Positions 45,421 to 54,203 of a stretch of DNA of 64,000 bases are shown here, piece by piece. Position 1 is the stretch's first letter, and every line of letters starts with the position of its first letter. This stretch comes from Methanomassiliicoccaceae archaeon DOK. Its GTDB lineage: Archaea; Thermoplasmatota; Thermoplasmata; Methanomassiliicoccales; Methanomethylophilaceae. Under the pieces are notes generated by a model. That model was given only the letters and a program-made list of their open reading frames with translations, had not been told where the DNA came from and searched no databases. The position numbers and the translations under genes are program-made. The stretch covers positions 1,116,001 to 1,180,000 of the forward strand of contig CP047880.1 in NCBI GenBank assembly GCA_009911715.1. The letters are read 5' to 3'.

Positions 45421-45680
45421 TGTCGTGCCCCTACTGCGACTCCGACGACATACGCCTGAAGGAAGTCCTGAGACTGACCTTGCTCGATTTACAAAAAGAC
45501 GGGAACTCCGTCGTGGAGATCAGGAGGGAGGTCTGCATGGAATGTCGCGAGACATCCTACGCGTACCGCGTATACAGTTCCGACGATTCTTTCGAATTCA
45601 TACGCAGAGACCAGCTCAAGGCCAGGACTGGCATCAGGGCGAGGTCCGAGTTCGGAAATGCCAGGGGGTGGAGAGCATGA
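45417..45680 (+). CDS. Zinc-ribbon protein
   Basis: 87 aa. CPYC near residue 4 and CMEC near residue 41 frame a long beta hairpin; a basic C-terminus follows ('KARTGIRARSEFGNARGWRA'). The start at 45417 is the ATGA overlap. Confidence 0.6.
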   Translation: MMSCPYCDSDDIRLKEVLRLTLLDLQKDGNSVVEIRREVCMECRETSYAYRVYSSDDSFEFIRRDQLKARTGIRARSEFGNARGWRA

Positions 45681-45889
45681 GCAGCAAGTGCTACCAGGAT
45701 GTGCTACAGGCCGTGGTCGATGACTATTGTTCCAAGGCCGGGCTTGACAGGATCCTGGTCTCCAGAGGGGCGGAGACCGCCCTCCGGAGAATCATGGAGA
45801 ACGAACCCGCGTCGACTGACCCGTCACTACCGTCGCTGAGAAGAGCTGTCATTGCCAGATTGTCATACTGCGCAAAGGTGATGGCATGA
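45677..45889 (+). CDS. Small helical protein
   Basis: 70 aa, helical ('SKCYQDVLQAVVDDYCSKAGLDRIL'), not recognised. ATGA-coupled upstream, and its stop overlaps an ATGATG that opens the amber-interrupted frame after it. Confidence 0.55.
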   Translation: MSSKCYQDVLQAVVDDYCSKAGLDRILVSRGAETALRRIMENEPASTDPSLPSLRRAVIARLSYCAKVMA

Positions 45890-46092
45890 TGCTGAAGCGG
45901 ATCTAGAAAGTGTGCCAGTTCTGCAGGAAGAGCATACGTGTACATTCGAACAAGGTCAGCACGTGCGACAGGTACGACACCAATGTGATGCCGTGTTCAT
46001 CATACAACAGACAGGATTGCTTCGAATGCCTGTTCGAACGGAAATCCAGAACCCCTCACTCAGCATCGAGGGTGAGAGGAGGGCCTTATTGA
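45886..46092 (+). CDS. Cys-rich protein with in-frame amber codon (possible pyrrolysine)
   Basis: The coupled ATG at 45886 gives six codons, then TAG at 45904, then an uninterrupted 61-codon frame with zinc-ribbon-like cysteines ('CQFCRKS', 'CDRYD', 'CFECLFE'). If TAG is decoded as pyrrolysine, as the supposed lineage can do, the product is 68 aa and keeps the ATGA coupling seen in the genes before it. Otherwise translation may start at GTG 45910 (60 aa), which has no good ribosome-binding site. Confidence 0.4.
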
Positions 46093-46135
46093 ACGTTATT
46101 GCGGGGTTTCGTTCCCGCTCATATGAGGTATTGCA

Positions 46136-46936
46136 ATGAATATCGATTTCAAAAGATTGCTAGTGGCCACGACCGTGATGATGTGTGTATGCTGTATTCC
46201 CATCGTCGTCATGGACGAGGGCCTGAACGCGGCCGAGTTCGGAGACCCCGAGAACCCCGAGGGTTCCATAGACAACCCCTATGTTCTAGCCTCACCCGTG
46301 CTCTCATCGGATGCGGGCTCCGTCTTCGAGACGCTGACAGCCGACACTATCATCGCAGGGGACGGCATGAGCGTTTATTTCAAATTCCTCCCTGGGACGA
46401 ATGTGAACGTCTACGCTATCGAGGGTTCGGACTACTCACTATACTGCACGAATCCCGGCAGCCTGTTCTACGATGATATGAACCCGGGGTACAACGGGAT
46501 GGTGTTCGGTACAGCGACAGAGGATTTCGAAATCATCATCCAAGGACCCGAAAAATACCTTGATCTGCATTTCACCGCCGATGCCAACATCGTCCTGTTC
46601 ACCTCTGCCGATATACTTATGGCTGTATCCAACACCGGTATCGAATACACTGCGACCACGAACACTTCGGTGACGTTCTCTGAAATCGGAGGGACTGCCG
46701 CGTCTTGGCTAGAAATAAACTCGGAAACCGGACAGCTGTCAGGAACCTTGCCAGAGGTGAATGTGACAACTGAGTTCACATACGAGATCGAGGCAATCTC
46801 GACGCAGGATGAGGACAACAGCGCCAGCCTTGTTCTGACGATCACCGTGAACCCTGTGCTGAGGTTCCTTTCTGACCCCGATGTAGACGGGGAGCTAGTC
46901 TATCCACACAATACAGGAGGTGCATCCACAGAGTAA
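46136..46936 (+). CDS. Truncated surface protein with Ig-like domain
   Basis: 266 aa. Signal peptide (about 8-30), a beta-rich domain, then a putative-Ig domain ('ASWLEINSETGQLSGTLPEV', about 180-245). It ends 'YPHNTGGASTE' without the membrane anchor its relatives carry, so the gene is probably truncated or its product is released. The base composition is more AT-rich than the surface block at 18-32 kb. Confidence 0.6.
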   Translation: MNIDFKRLLVATTVMMCVCCIPIVVMDEGLNAAEFGDPENPEGSIDNPYVLASPVLSSDAGSVFETLTADTIIAGDGMSVYFKFLPGTNVNVYAIEGSDYSLYCTNPGSLFYDDMNPGYNGMVFGTATEDFEIIIQGPEKYLDLHFTADANIVLFTSADILMAVSNTGIEYTATTNTSVTFSEIGGTAASWLEINSETGQLSGTLPEVNVTTEFTYEIEAISTQDEDNSASLVLTITVNPVLRFLSDPDVDGELVYPHNTGGASTE

Positions 46937-47089
46937 GAAATTGAATCGATCCATTGGCCTGCTGTTCAGGTTCGAATCAAGCAGGTCACCACCCCCAACA
47001 CAGTCTTCGTCCCTGTCTTCCACCTGGCCCGTTCATACACCAGATTGCATCCAAGCTATTGAGAACTCGCTGGCTTATAGTTGAGATGT

Positions 47090-47107
47090 CCCTCCCTGAG
47101 GGGAGGG
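47090..47107. terminator. Hairpin between converging genes
   Basis: CCCTCCC-TGAG-GGGAGGG, a perfect 7-bp stem between the surface-protein gene ending at 46936 and the convergent wHTH gene ending at 47126. Could serve as a two-way terminator; no long T-run. Confidence 0.35.
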
Positions 47108-47125
47108 TAAGAAGGTTGAATTTGG

Positions 47126-47404
47126 TCATTGTGTGGACATCAGGTCGTCGATGTCACCAAGATCCCGGGCTACATTGGCCCCGATGTCCGTCAAACTCAC
47201 CATGCTCGTGATTCCGAAATTCTCTATTGAGATGAGTCCTGCCCGCTCCAAAGCATCCAGCTTCGAGGGCATGTTGGCGTTACGACCGACCGCACTGTAA
47301 ACCCTGGTCTTGGTCACGGGCCCGCTCTCCGACAGGAACAGCAGAATCGGGATCATGTGCGTGTCGCACAAAAGACCAATGGGGCGGTCACATGCCACTC
47401 TCAT
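47126..47404 (-). CDS. Winged-helix regulator coupled to a giant adhesin
   Basis: 92 aa from 47404. 'MIPILLFLSESGPVTKTRVYSAVGRNANMPSKLDALERAGLISI' followed by 'MVSLTDIGANVARDL' is a typical small archaeal wHTH. The ATG overlaps the stop of the adhesin gene (47401-51456) as ATGA, so it should be cotranslated with it and may feed back on its promoter. Confidence 0.65.
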   Translation of the reverse strand: MRVACDRPIGLLCDTHMIPILLFLSESGPVTKTRVYSAVGRNANMPSKLDALERAGLISIENFGITSMVSLTDIGANVARDLGDIDDLMSTQ

Positions 47405-50400
47405 TCCCTCCTGTGTGTAATGATAAGGAACGCGGCAATCAGTGCTGCAACGACTGCCGCGGCAGCACACGCCACAATCTTCACACTGTCGTCATCATAT
47501 GATCCTGACTCGTCCACGATAACCGGTGGGAGTGGGACGTAGTCGTCATCGTCGTCTACCGGCGGAACGATCACAGGGCCGTAGTCGCCTCCAGGACCGG
47601 GCTCGGATGAAACCTCCTGCATGGTATATTCTAACGTGGCATCACCTGTGACGTTGATCGTCTTGCTGATGGTGACGTAGCCTTCCAACTCGATAGTTAT
47701 CGAATACGATCCACCCTCGACCTCGACCGTATCACCGTTCTGGATAAGTACACCGTCGAAGGTGATGGTCGCACCAGATGGAATGACAGAGATGGTGACG
47801 TTGTACAGAGGGTTCTCCACCCTGTCAATAGGGTCTGAACTTTCTTCATCATCTACAGTCGCCTGATCTGACGACTTCAGAAGCTGGAACTGCGGATCGT
47901 CGTAGGTGTATCCTGTGCCCTCCCCGAAGGTGATGGTGGCGATCTCGCCCCAAACGGATGACATCTCGTTGAGGATTCCCAGCGATATGCCGTTGAATGC
48001 CAGCTTCGTTCCGACCTCGGTGATCAGACTGGCGTTGCTGACCCCGGAGACAGTCGTGTCCATGTTGACGGAGTAATAAGTGCCGCCGATGAACGTCACC
48101 TCTCCCCCGAGAGTGACCGTGGAACCGTTGATCACCAACGGGGCATGGAATTCTTCTCTTCCTTGAGAAGCATCGAGGACCACGTCCTTCAGGGTTAGAT
48201 CTGCACCAAAGGCGTTGACTACGTGCTTGTTCTTGTCGGTGACCTTGAGGGTCCCGTTCATCACGGTGATGTCCTCCGCAGTGACGTTGAGTAGGTGGCT
48301 GGAGTTTTCATTGCTGGATGAGAAGTCACCAGACGAAGTGATGGTGAATCCTCCGAGATCGATGGTTATGCCGTTTGTGCTCAGGTTGAGCTGGCTGTCG
48401 ATGTACACGTCTTCAAGGAGTGTGACCGTTTTGTCCTCAGAGTTGGCGGCTGCAGTGATAGCCTCATCGAGCGTCGCGTAACCGGTATCGCCCACAACTG
48501 CGACCCACGGATCATAGCAGACATCCGAAAGGTTCTCTATCGCATTTCCATCAAGGGTGTTGCCCTGGAACGTCTCCGCTACCACCATGGCCTGGGCGGG
48601 GATCGTTGGACTGTTCGAGAAGAACACACGTCCGGACCCACCTGTGATGGTGTTGTTTGTATAATCGATCGCGGTGGTTCCGGCCTTCTGAACCGAGTGG
48701 ATGTACACCGTGGCAACGTGATTGGAATCATATTTGGTGTCTTTGGGGTTGTCCTTGATGTCCGAGAATGTATTGTCTGCAATCTTCACTGTGTTGTTCA
48801 CGTTCTCGTTCACGAATGCGATATTGAGACCGCGCTCGTAACCATTGAATATATTGTTCACAACGACCACGGTGGTTCCCGTGGAGGAACCATCGCCTGG
48901 GTGGATGGCTCCCCTCACCATGCCGTTCCCGTTGAATGTGGTGCCAGTAACCGTGAGCTCATCGACGCTGTATGTCCAGATCAGATAAGATGTGTTAGTC
49001 GATTCCGGTGCATTCAGTATGCAATCTTTGACTGTCAGGCTGTGGATGGACGAGGTTATGTAGAGGACATGATGACTGGACGAGAATGCACAGCCCTCGA
49101 ACACAAGACTTAGTCCGGACTTATCCGACTTGCTGTAGTCAGCAATGCAATTATTGTTGAAGACCAGGTTCTCGAACCTGACCGTACCGTTCACATCTGG
49201 CATATCAATGGAACCACAGGCTATCCTGTCTTCTCCGTTTCCAATGATCGACAGGGGCTTGTTTATTCCCGTTATGCTACCCAGTTCCCCGGAGACCATG
49301 ATGATGCCGCCCGAATTGACCAATTCGAGAGCCTTCTCTAATGTCTTGACTGGAGATTCCGACGTCCCTGCATTACTATCATCCCCGGTTTCAGTATCCA
49401 GATAGATGGTGTTGGGATCCGTTACACCGGTGTCCTGGACGAACATCTGTCCGTCGAAATCATTGTTGGCGGTAATCTGATCCGTATCCAGCACAGAACT
49501 TGTGATGGTTTTATTGTGCTGACGGAAGACTGCAGCACCTCCGGTGGACTCATTGCCTTCGACGGTTATCGTGGCGTTGCTGTAATCACCATTGGATGAG
49601 AACTGGATGAGTCCACGGGTTCCGTCTTTGTTTTCCTCAGCGGTACCTGTAGTGTCTATGTTCGTGAATATGTTGTCAGAGATGGTGTAATTTCCCTTCG
49701 GAACATCACCCTCGAAATAGATGGCGCCGCCACAGTCCGTGAAATGGCAACCAACGATTTCGGCGTTCTCGGAATAGATGTCCTTGATGGCATATGCGTT
49801 GTATACATTGGTGAAGGAACACGCGGTAACGGACGTGTCACCACGACTGGAGAATGGGCTGACTATAACCTTTTCGAAGGTGCAGTTGTCGAGTGTCACA
49901 TCCCCGGAGTTGTTGAACTGGAGCTCCGCGTTGAGGACTCCATCGGCAGAGAATTTTCCTTGCTGCCATTCGCTGTTGAGACAGAGAGCGAACTCTGAGG
50001 GTATGAACTCGAAATCGATGTTCTTTATGGTTACATCCGCGCTTCCGGCAAAGATCTGGTACTGGGCGTTGAACCCCTGGACTCTGTCAGGAGCGGAATA
50101 GCTATCTGGATATGCTGAATTGGTTCCATTACAAGAGGTGCTGTCAATCTTGCATGTATGGTTAGTCCCATTCCTGCAAGCTGAAGCAGGAACGATTTTT
50201 ACCTTCACATCCTCTCCTGATACGGGCTGGATGGTTACAGCGGTGGAGAGACTGGCGGGAAGAAACATTCCGTACTCGCCACCCGGTATGAACAGCTCCA
50301 CCACTCCTGTCTGACCTTCGATGGCATCCTCGACCGAGGAGAATGCCGTTCCATCTCTGATGATGGTGAGCATGTTGGCTCCGGAATTTGTGCCCTCGAG

Positions 50401-51456
50401 CCTGTTGTCGCTGATATCGACATTTTCTGGCTCAACAACGACGCCGGCTCCACGCTGACCGCCGGTTATGTATCCCATCTGCACACCGGGGCTGTCACTC
50501 TCCAATGTGATTCCTGATACAATACTTCCTTTGAGAGAACCGCCTCCGTTATCCCAGTCTGTGAACAGGCCGACAAGTCCGCCGATAGCAGAGGACTCGG
50601 GATTGTCGGCTATGTATTCGGCAGTACCGTTGCTTCTGACAACAGAGTTCTTCACTGTGCAATTGGTGAAATCATTATTGGGGTATGCCGACCCCGCCAG
50701 TCCGCCGACCTTGCGGGTTCCGTCGACTGTAATCTTCTCTACAGAGCACTCGGAGATTGTGATGTCCTCCTCGCCCAAGAAACCGATGAGTCCGCCGACA
50801 CAGTCGCCTTCGAAATCCTTTTCGAGATTATGTCCGGAGACTTTGCTTCCATCGGTTCCGACGACACTGCAGCTGGAGATGCTTGCATACCCTCCTCCGA
50901 TAAGGCCGCCGACCTTGTAATTTCCTTCGATGTCTATGTCCCCAGCTACTTTGCAACCGGATACTGATCCTGTCTGAGCACATCCTATCAGTCCTCCAAC
51001 CAGTGACTTGGCAGTTATCGAAACAACATCCAACGTAACGTTCTGAATCGAAGCGGGCGTGAGGATGTATCCGAAAAGACCTGCACATTCCATGTTCGGA
51101 TCGTTTATACTCAAATTGCTGACGGTGTATCCGGCCCCGTTGAAGGTCCCCTTGAACGGATTCTTTTCGGTACCTATAGGAGTCCATGCATACCCGTTCA
51201 GATTGATAGAATCGGACAGGGATACTGTCTTTCCTTCTAGATCGTTACCGTTATTGACGATGGCGGACAGACCTGCAAGCTGGCTTGCTGTGGATATTGT
51301 GAATGTCGACTTATCCTCTTCGTACCATGTCTGATCGCTTTCCGATCCGTCCCAAGTCGAAGTCGCTTCGGATTCATCTGGCATTATACCGACCAGACAT
51401 ACTGTCATCATCAGGGCGACAACTATTGCAGCCATCGCCGTCGATTTATTGTTCAT
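47401..51456 (-). CDS. Giant beta-helix adhesin-like surface protein
   Basis: 1351 aa. Signal peptide (about 8-32, after 'MNNKSTAMAAI'), GLUG-like repeats near the N-terminus ('VGGLIGCAQTGSVSGCKVAG', 'VGGLIGGGYASISSC'), a long right-handed beta-helix-like middle with many 'ITNNTF/ISDNIF' turns and Asn sequons, then a PEGA-like segment ('IPSGATITFDGVLIQNGDTVEVEGGSY') and a C-terminal 'DDDDYVPLPPV' motif, one membrane helix and 'HRRE'. The C-terminal unit is shared with the divergent gene at 51848. A 13-nt G tract (coding-strand sense) lies 45 nt upstream of the start. Candidate phase-variable adhesin. Confidence 0.75.
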   Translation of the reverse strand: MNNKSTAMAAIVVALMMTVCLVGIMPDESEATSTWDGSESDQTWYEEDKSTFTISTASQLAGLSAIVNNGNDLEGKTVSLSDSINLNGYAWTPIGTEKNPFKGTFNGAGYTVSNLSINDPNMECAGLFGYILTPASIQNVTLDVVSITAKSLVGGLIGCAQTGSVSGCKVAGDIDIEGNYKVGGLIGGGYASISSCSVVGTDGSKVSGHNLEKDFEGDCVGGLIGFLGEEDITISECSVEKITVDGTRKVGGLAGSAYPNNDFTNCTVKNSVVRSNGTAEYIADNPESSAIGGLVGLFTDWDNGGGSLKGSIVSGITLESDSPGVQMGYITGGQRGAGVVVEPENVDISDNRLEGTNSGANMLTIIRDGTAFSSVEDAIEGQTGVVELFIPGGEYGMFLPASLSTAVTIQPVSGEDVKVKIVPASACRNGTNHTCKIDSTSCNGTNSAYPDSYSAPDRVQGFNAQYQIFAGSADVTIKNIDFEFIPSEFALCLNSEWQQGKFSADGVLNAELQFNNSGDVTLDNCTFEKVIVSPFSSRGDTSVTACSFTNVYNAYAIKDIYSENAEIVGCHFTDCGGAIYFEGDVPKGNYTISDNIFTNIDTTGTAEENKDGTRGLIQFSSNGDYSNATITVEGNESTGGAAVFRQHNKTITSSVLDTDQITANNDFDGQMFVQDTGVTDPNTIYLDTETGDDSNAGTSESPVKTLEKALELVNSGGIIMVSGELGSITGINKPLSIIGNGEDRIACGSIDMPDVNGTVRFENLVFNNNCIADYSKSDKSGLSLVFEGCAFSSSHHVLYITSSIHSLTVKDCILNAPESTNTSYLIWTYSVDELTVTGTTFNGNGMVRGAIHPGDGSSTGTTVVVVNNIFNGYERGLNIAFVNENVNNTVKIADNTFSDIKDNPKDTKYDSNHVATVYIHSVQKAGTTAIDYTNNTITGGSGRVFFSNSPTIPAQAMVVAETFQGNTLDGNAIENLSDVCYDPWVAVVGDTGYATLDEAITAAANSEDKTVTLLEDVYIDSQLNLSTNGITIDLGGFTITSSGDFSSSNENSSHLLNVTAEDITVMNGTLKVTDKNKHVVNAFGADLTLKDVVLDASQGREEFHAPLVINGSTVTLGGEVTFIGGTYYSVNMDTTVSGVSNASLITEVGTKLAFNGISLGILNEMSSVWGEIATITFGEGTGYTYDDPQFQLLKSSDQATVDDEESSDPIDRVENPLYNVTISVIPSGATITFDGVLIQNGDTVEVEGGSYSITIELEGYVTISKTINVTGDATLEYTMQEVSSEPGPGGDYGPVIVPPVDDDDDYVPLPPVIVDESGSYDDDSVKIVACAAAAVVAALIAAFLIITHRRE

Positions 51457-51501
51457 CTTTCCTCCTGTACGGAGGGACGGGAGGGAGAAACAGAAGTGTC
51501 G

Positions 51502-51514
51502 CCCCCCCCCCCCC
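51502..51514 (-). repeat. Homopolymeric tract of 13 (G on the minus strand)
   Basis: 13 C on the plus strand, i.e. 13 G in the sense of the gene starting at 51456, ending 45 nt before its ATG. Long mononucleotide runs change length by slipped-strand mispairing. Confidence 0.75.
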
Positions 51515-51789
51515 GTTGCGCTGTTCGCATAATGACATGCTCGATTGAACAGTTAAATGTTATCGCTATGTGTTCCTATTAACATAGTCCACAGATTATA
51601 AATTGGCATTATCATTTAAGCTCAAAACCTTCCAATTCTGTGGCAAACTAAACAAGTTCTATGGAATCATGCTCTGAAATTGGGTTAAATCAAAAGTATT
51701 TCGAAGAAGTATTTTCAATATTATGGTTTGTGAAACATATATTATGCTTCTTGAAGATTACATACAACAGACACAAAGGAAGGTGTCAC

Positions 51790-51799
51790 GGGGGGGGGG
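51790..51799 (+). repeat. Homopolymeric tract of 10 G
   Basis: 10 G ending 48 nt before the ATG at 51848, mirroring the tract of the divergent adhesin. A TATA-like ATATATTATG (51738-51747) lies upstream, placing the run in the leader or near the start of transcription. Confidence 0.75.
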
Positions 51800-51847
51800 A
51801 TTCTCCGAATAGGTTCTTCCCTCCGCCCTCGAAACTGAGGGACAATA

Positions 51848-53596
51848 ATGAACAACACAATGAAAGCGGTAATAGCCGCTACGATTGCAGTATCCATGAT
51901 GCTGTGTTCTGCCTCCTTGCTATCAGATTCGTACGTCGATGCCGACGAACCGATTCAGACGATAGATCTGGATGCCGAATACCTTGAATCGATTGAATCG
52001 ATTGAATCCGGAAATGTGTACGCTTTACCAAGCGATACTGCGTACATCCTCACAGATGACCTCGATCTGGGTGCGAATTACCTGAAGACATCCGGGAACT
52101 GCTCCATAGATCTTGCCGGCAATGTGATCAGATCCAGCAACGACTACCCCTTGACCGTCGATACACTGAATGGTGCTGGGACTACGACTATATCGGACAG
52201 TGTAGGTGGTGGAGGAATCATCGGCTCGGGAACAGCAGCCGTCAGGAACAACGGCAACCTTGTCATCACCGGTGGAACCTTCGAAGGCCAGAGCAACGCC
52301 GTGAATCAGCCGAGCAACGGAAAGTCCCTGACGATTACCAGCGGGACCTTTGAAGCCAACATCCCAATAGAGATTGTCGGAGGAACAGCGAACATAGATG
52401 GAGGAACATTCACAGGAACGTTTGCCGGACTCGAATCCAGATTCCCAACAGGGTTCCTGACCAGCAACTACGTCATGCCTTCAGTCGTCATCTCGGGAGG
52501 AACGTTCAGCGGGGACTACGGAGTCTACACACGCGTCGGCTCCCTGACCATCGCCGACAGTGAACTCAATGGAGACGCCTATGGATTATTCATCGAGACC
52601 ATACCCACAAGCCCGAGCTACAACTCATCGTACCAATCACCTACTGTGACGATTGACGACACCGTTGTAACAGGCCAGCATGGCATCGTGATTGAGGGGG
52701 ATGATGACCACACCGCCACGCTGGTTGTGAACGGCGGAACGATCACTGGACTGAACGGATCCGCAATAAGTGGAAACGGTTCGAGGGACAACACAACTGT
52801 CACCATAAACGACGGCACGCTTACAGGGAACAACAACCCCGGGATATACCACCCTCAGACAGGAGACCTGACAATCAACGGCGGAACAATCACCGGAGAG
52901 AGCGGAGTCCAGTTCTGCGGCAGCGGGAACGTCACAATCAACGGCGGTACCCTTGTTGGGACGTATCCGGCATTGGACAACCCCGGGAAGCCCTCAGGCA
53001 ATTCTGACGGAGCAGGGGTGGATGGCGCCGCCCTCTCCATAGTCAGCCGTGGCCCAGGATACCAGGAAGAGGGGACGACTGTGAACGTCTCCATCAATGG
53101 TGGGACGTTCATCAGCGACAACAACTCACCGATAGCTTCCTACAGACTCCAACAGACGACAGAAGGCAATTGGGCGAGCAACGACGAAACCGATCTGAAC
53201 AGTTCGCTGGGGATTTTCTCCATATCCGCAGGATCTTTCGAGGGACCGTCATACAGGCCTTCCATAGATTTCGATGAATCACAGGACGCCGCGGGGAAGT
53301 ACGGCATATCCGGAGGGACGTTCACAGGGGGAGTCGAGACCTCGTTCATCGTTGACGGCGTGGACTTCGAAATCGGTGATGACGGCTCTGTATCGGTAGG
53401 TGACGATGTTATCGAGGAGGATCGCCCATACATACCCCCGATACAGGATGACGACGACTATGTGCCTCTCCCGCCTGTTGTGGTCTACGAGGATGATGAT
53501 TCCAACGACACCACCACCATCGTCGCCTGCGCAGCCGCTGCGGTTGTCGCCGCTCTGATGGCTGTCTTCCTGATCATCGAGAGAAGGAGAAACTGA
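51848..53596 (+). CDS. Beta-helix adhesin-like surface protein
   Basis: 582 aa. Signal peptide (about 5-27), then many short beta-helix turns of the form 'ITGGTFEG', 'IDGGTFTG', 'INGGTITG' (about 90-400), and a C-terminal 'DDDDYVPLPPVV' segment, one membrane helix ('IVACAAAAVVAALMAVFLII') and 'ERRRN'. The last 50 residues are closely similar to those of the protein at 47401. A CCCTC...GAGGG hairpin lies just before the ATG. Candidate phase-variable adhesin because of the 10-G tract upstream. Confidence 0.75.
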   Translation: MNNTMKAVIAATIAVSMMLCSASLLSDSYVDADEPIQTIDLDAEYLESIESIESGNVYALPSDTAYILTDDLDLGANYLKTSGNCSIDLAGNVIRSSNDYPLTVDTLNGAGTTTISDSVGGGGIIGSGTAAVRNNGNLVITGGTFEGQSNAVNQPSNGKSLTITSGTFEANIPIEIVGGTANIDGGTFTGTFAGLESRFPTGFLTSNYVMPSVVISGGTFSGDYGVYTRVGSLTIADSELNGDAYGLFIETIPTSPSYNSSYQSPTVTIDDTVVTGQHGIVIEGDDDHTATLVVNGGTITGLNGSAISGNGSRDNTTVTINDGTLTGNNNPGIYHPQTGDLTINGGTITGESGVQFCGSGNVTINGGTLVGTYPALDNPGKPSGNSDGAGVDGAALSIVSRGPGYQEEGTTVNVSINGGTFISDNNSPIASYRLQQTTEGNWASNDETDLNSSLGIFSISAGSFEGPSYRPSIDFDESQDAAGKYGISGGTFTGGVETSFIVDGVDFEIGDDGSVSVGDDVIEEDRPYIPPIQDDDDYVPLPPVVVYEDDDSNDTTTIVACAAAAVVAALMAVFLIIERRRN

Positions 53597-53618
53597 ACTA
53601 CCGCTAATAAACACCTTA

Positions 53619-53643
53619 CCCCGGCACGATGCATGTACCGGGG
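53619..53643 (+). terminator. Hairpin after the adhesin gene
   Basis: CCCCGG (53619-53624) pairs with CCGGGG (53638-53643), 22 nt after the stop at 53596. A T-rich run does not follow directly; moderate terminator candidate. Confidence 0.4.
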
Positions 53644-53788
53644 ACCCTTCTTCCGACATGCCTGTGCCATGCTGGCACATAATCTGATGCATAGAATGAT
53701 GGGATTCGATCGACGATGCATCGCATATTCGATCCGTGGTCGCACCGTTGAAATATCCTGTGAGAATACACGAAGACAGCTGGGGACG

Positions 53789-54100
53789 TCAACTGCTCCC
53801 GTCGCCGTCAGGCGCATCGGCGTCCTCCGGCTCCCCGAGGATCATGTCAGCCCTATGAAGGAGCTCCGCCAGTTCTGAGCCCTTACAGGTCAGGCTCAGG
53901 AACGTCCTTCCATCGGCACTGGTCGACTCTAGGAGACCTTGCTCAACCATTCTCGAGATCTTCTCGGATGTATGGGCATTGCGGGACACCATCCTGTAAA
54001 TGTCAGACCTCATGCATCCAGGATTGGCTCTGATGAAGAGCAGGATGTCGGCGGAGTTCGCCGCCCCCAGGAATCTGCCGATACAGCTTCTCTCGCCCAT
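53789..54100 (-). CDS. Winged-helix regulator beside an adhesin
   Basis: 103 aa. 'ADILLFIRANPGCMRSDIYRMVSRNAHTSEKISRMVEQGLLE' then 'FLSLTCKGSELAELLHRADMI' is the same wHTH layout as the gene at 47126. Convergent with the adhesin at 51848. The IS element begins 46 nt upstream of its start and probably replaced or altered its promoter. Confidence 0.65.
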   Translation of the reverse strand: MGERSCIGRFLGAANSADILLFIRANPGCMRSDIYRMVSRNAHTSEKISRMVEQGLLESTSADGRTFLSLTCKGSELAELLHRADMILGEPEDADAPDGDGSS

Positions 54101-54145
54101 GAATCAGACATATCATATTATGTATTCCAATGTGTCGAGAGATAA

Positions 54146-54170
54146 TCTGATACTTTTTGGTTGATATTTT
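54146..54170 (+). repeat. Left terminal inverted repeat of the IS
   Basis: 25 nt, matching the inverse of 55289-55313 with two mismatches (positions 9 and 14). Confidence 0.8.
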
Positions 54171-54203
54171 ATATTTATACTCTCATCCCATTTCGGTGAT
54201 GAG

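Noticed and set aside
46955-46995. tRNA T-loop-like GGTTCGAATCA
   Set aside because: It lies in a 6-bp CCTGCT/AGCAGG hairpin but no acceptor, D or anticodon arms can be drawn around it.
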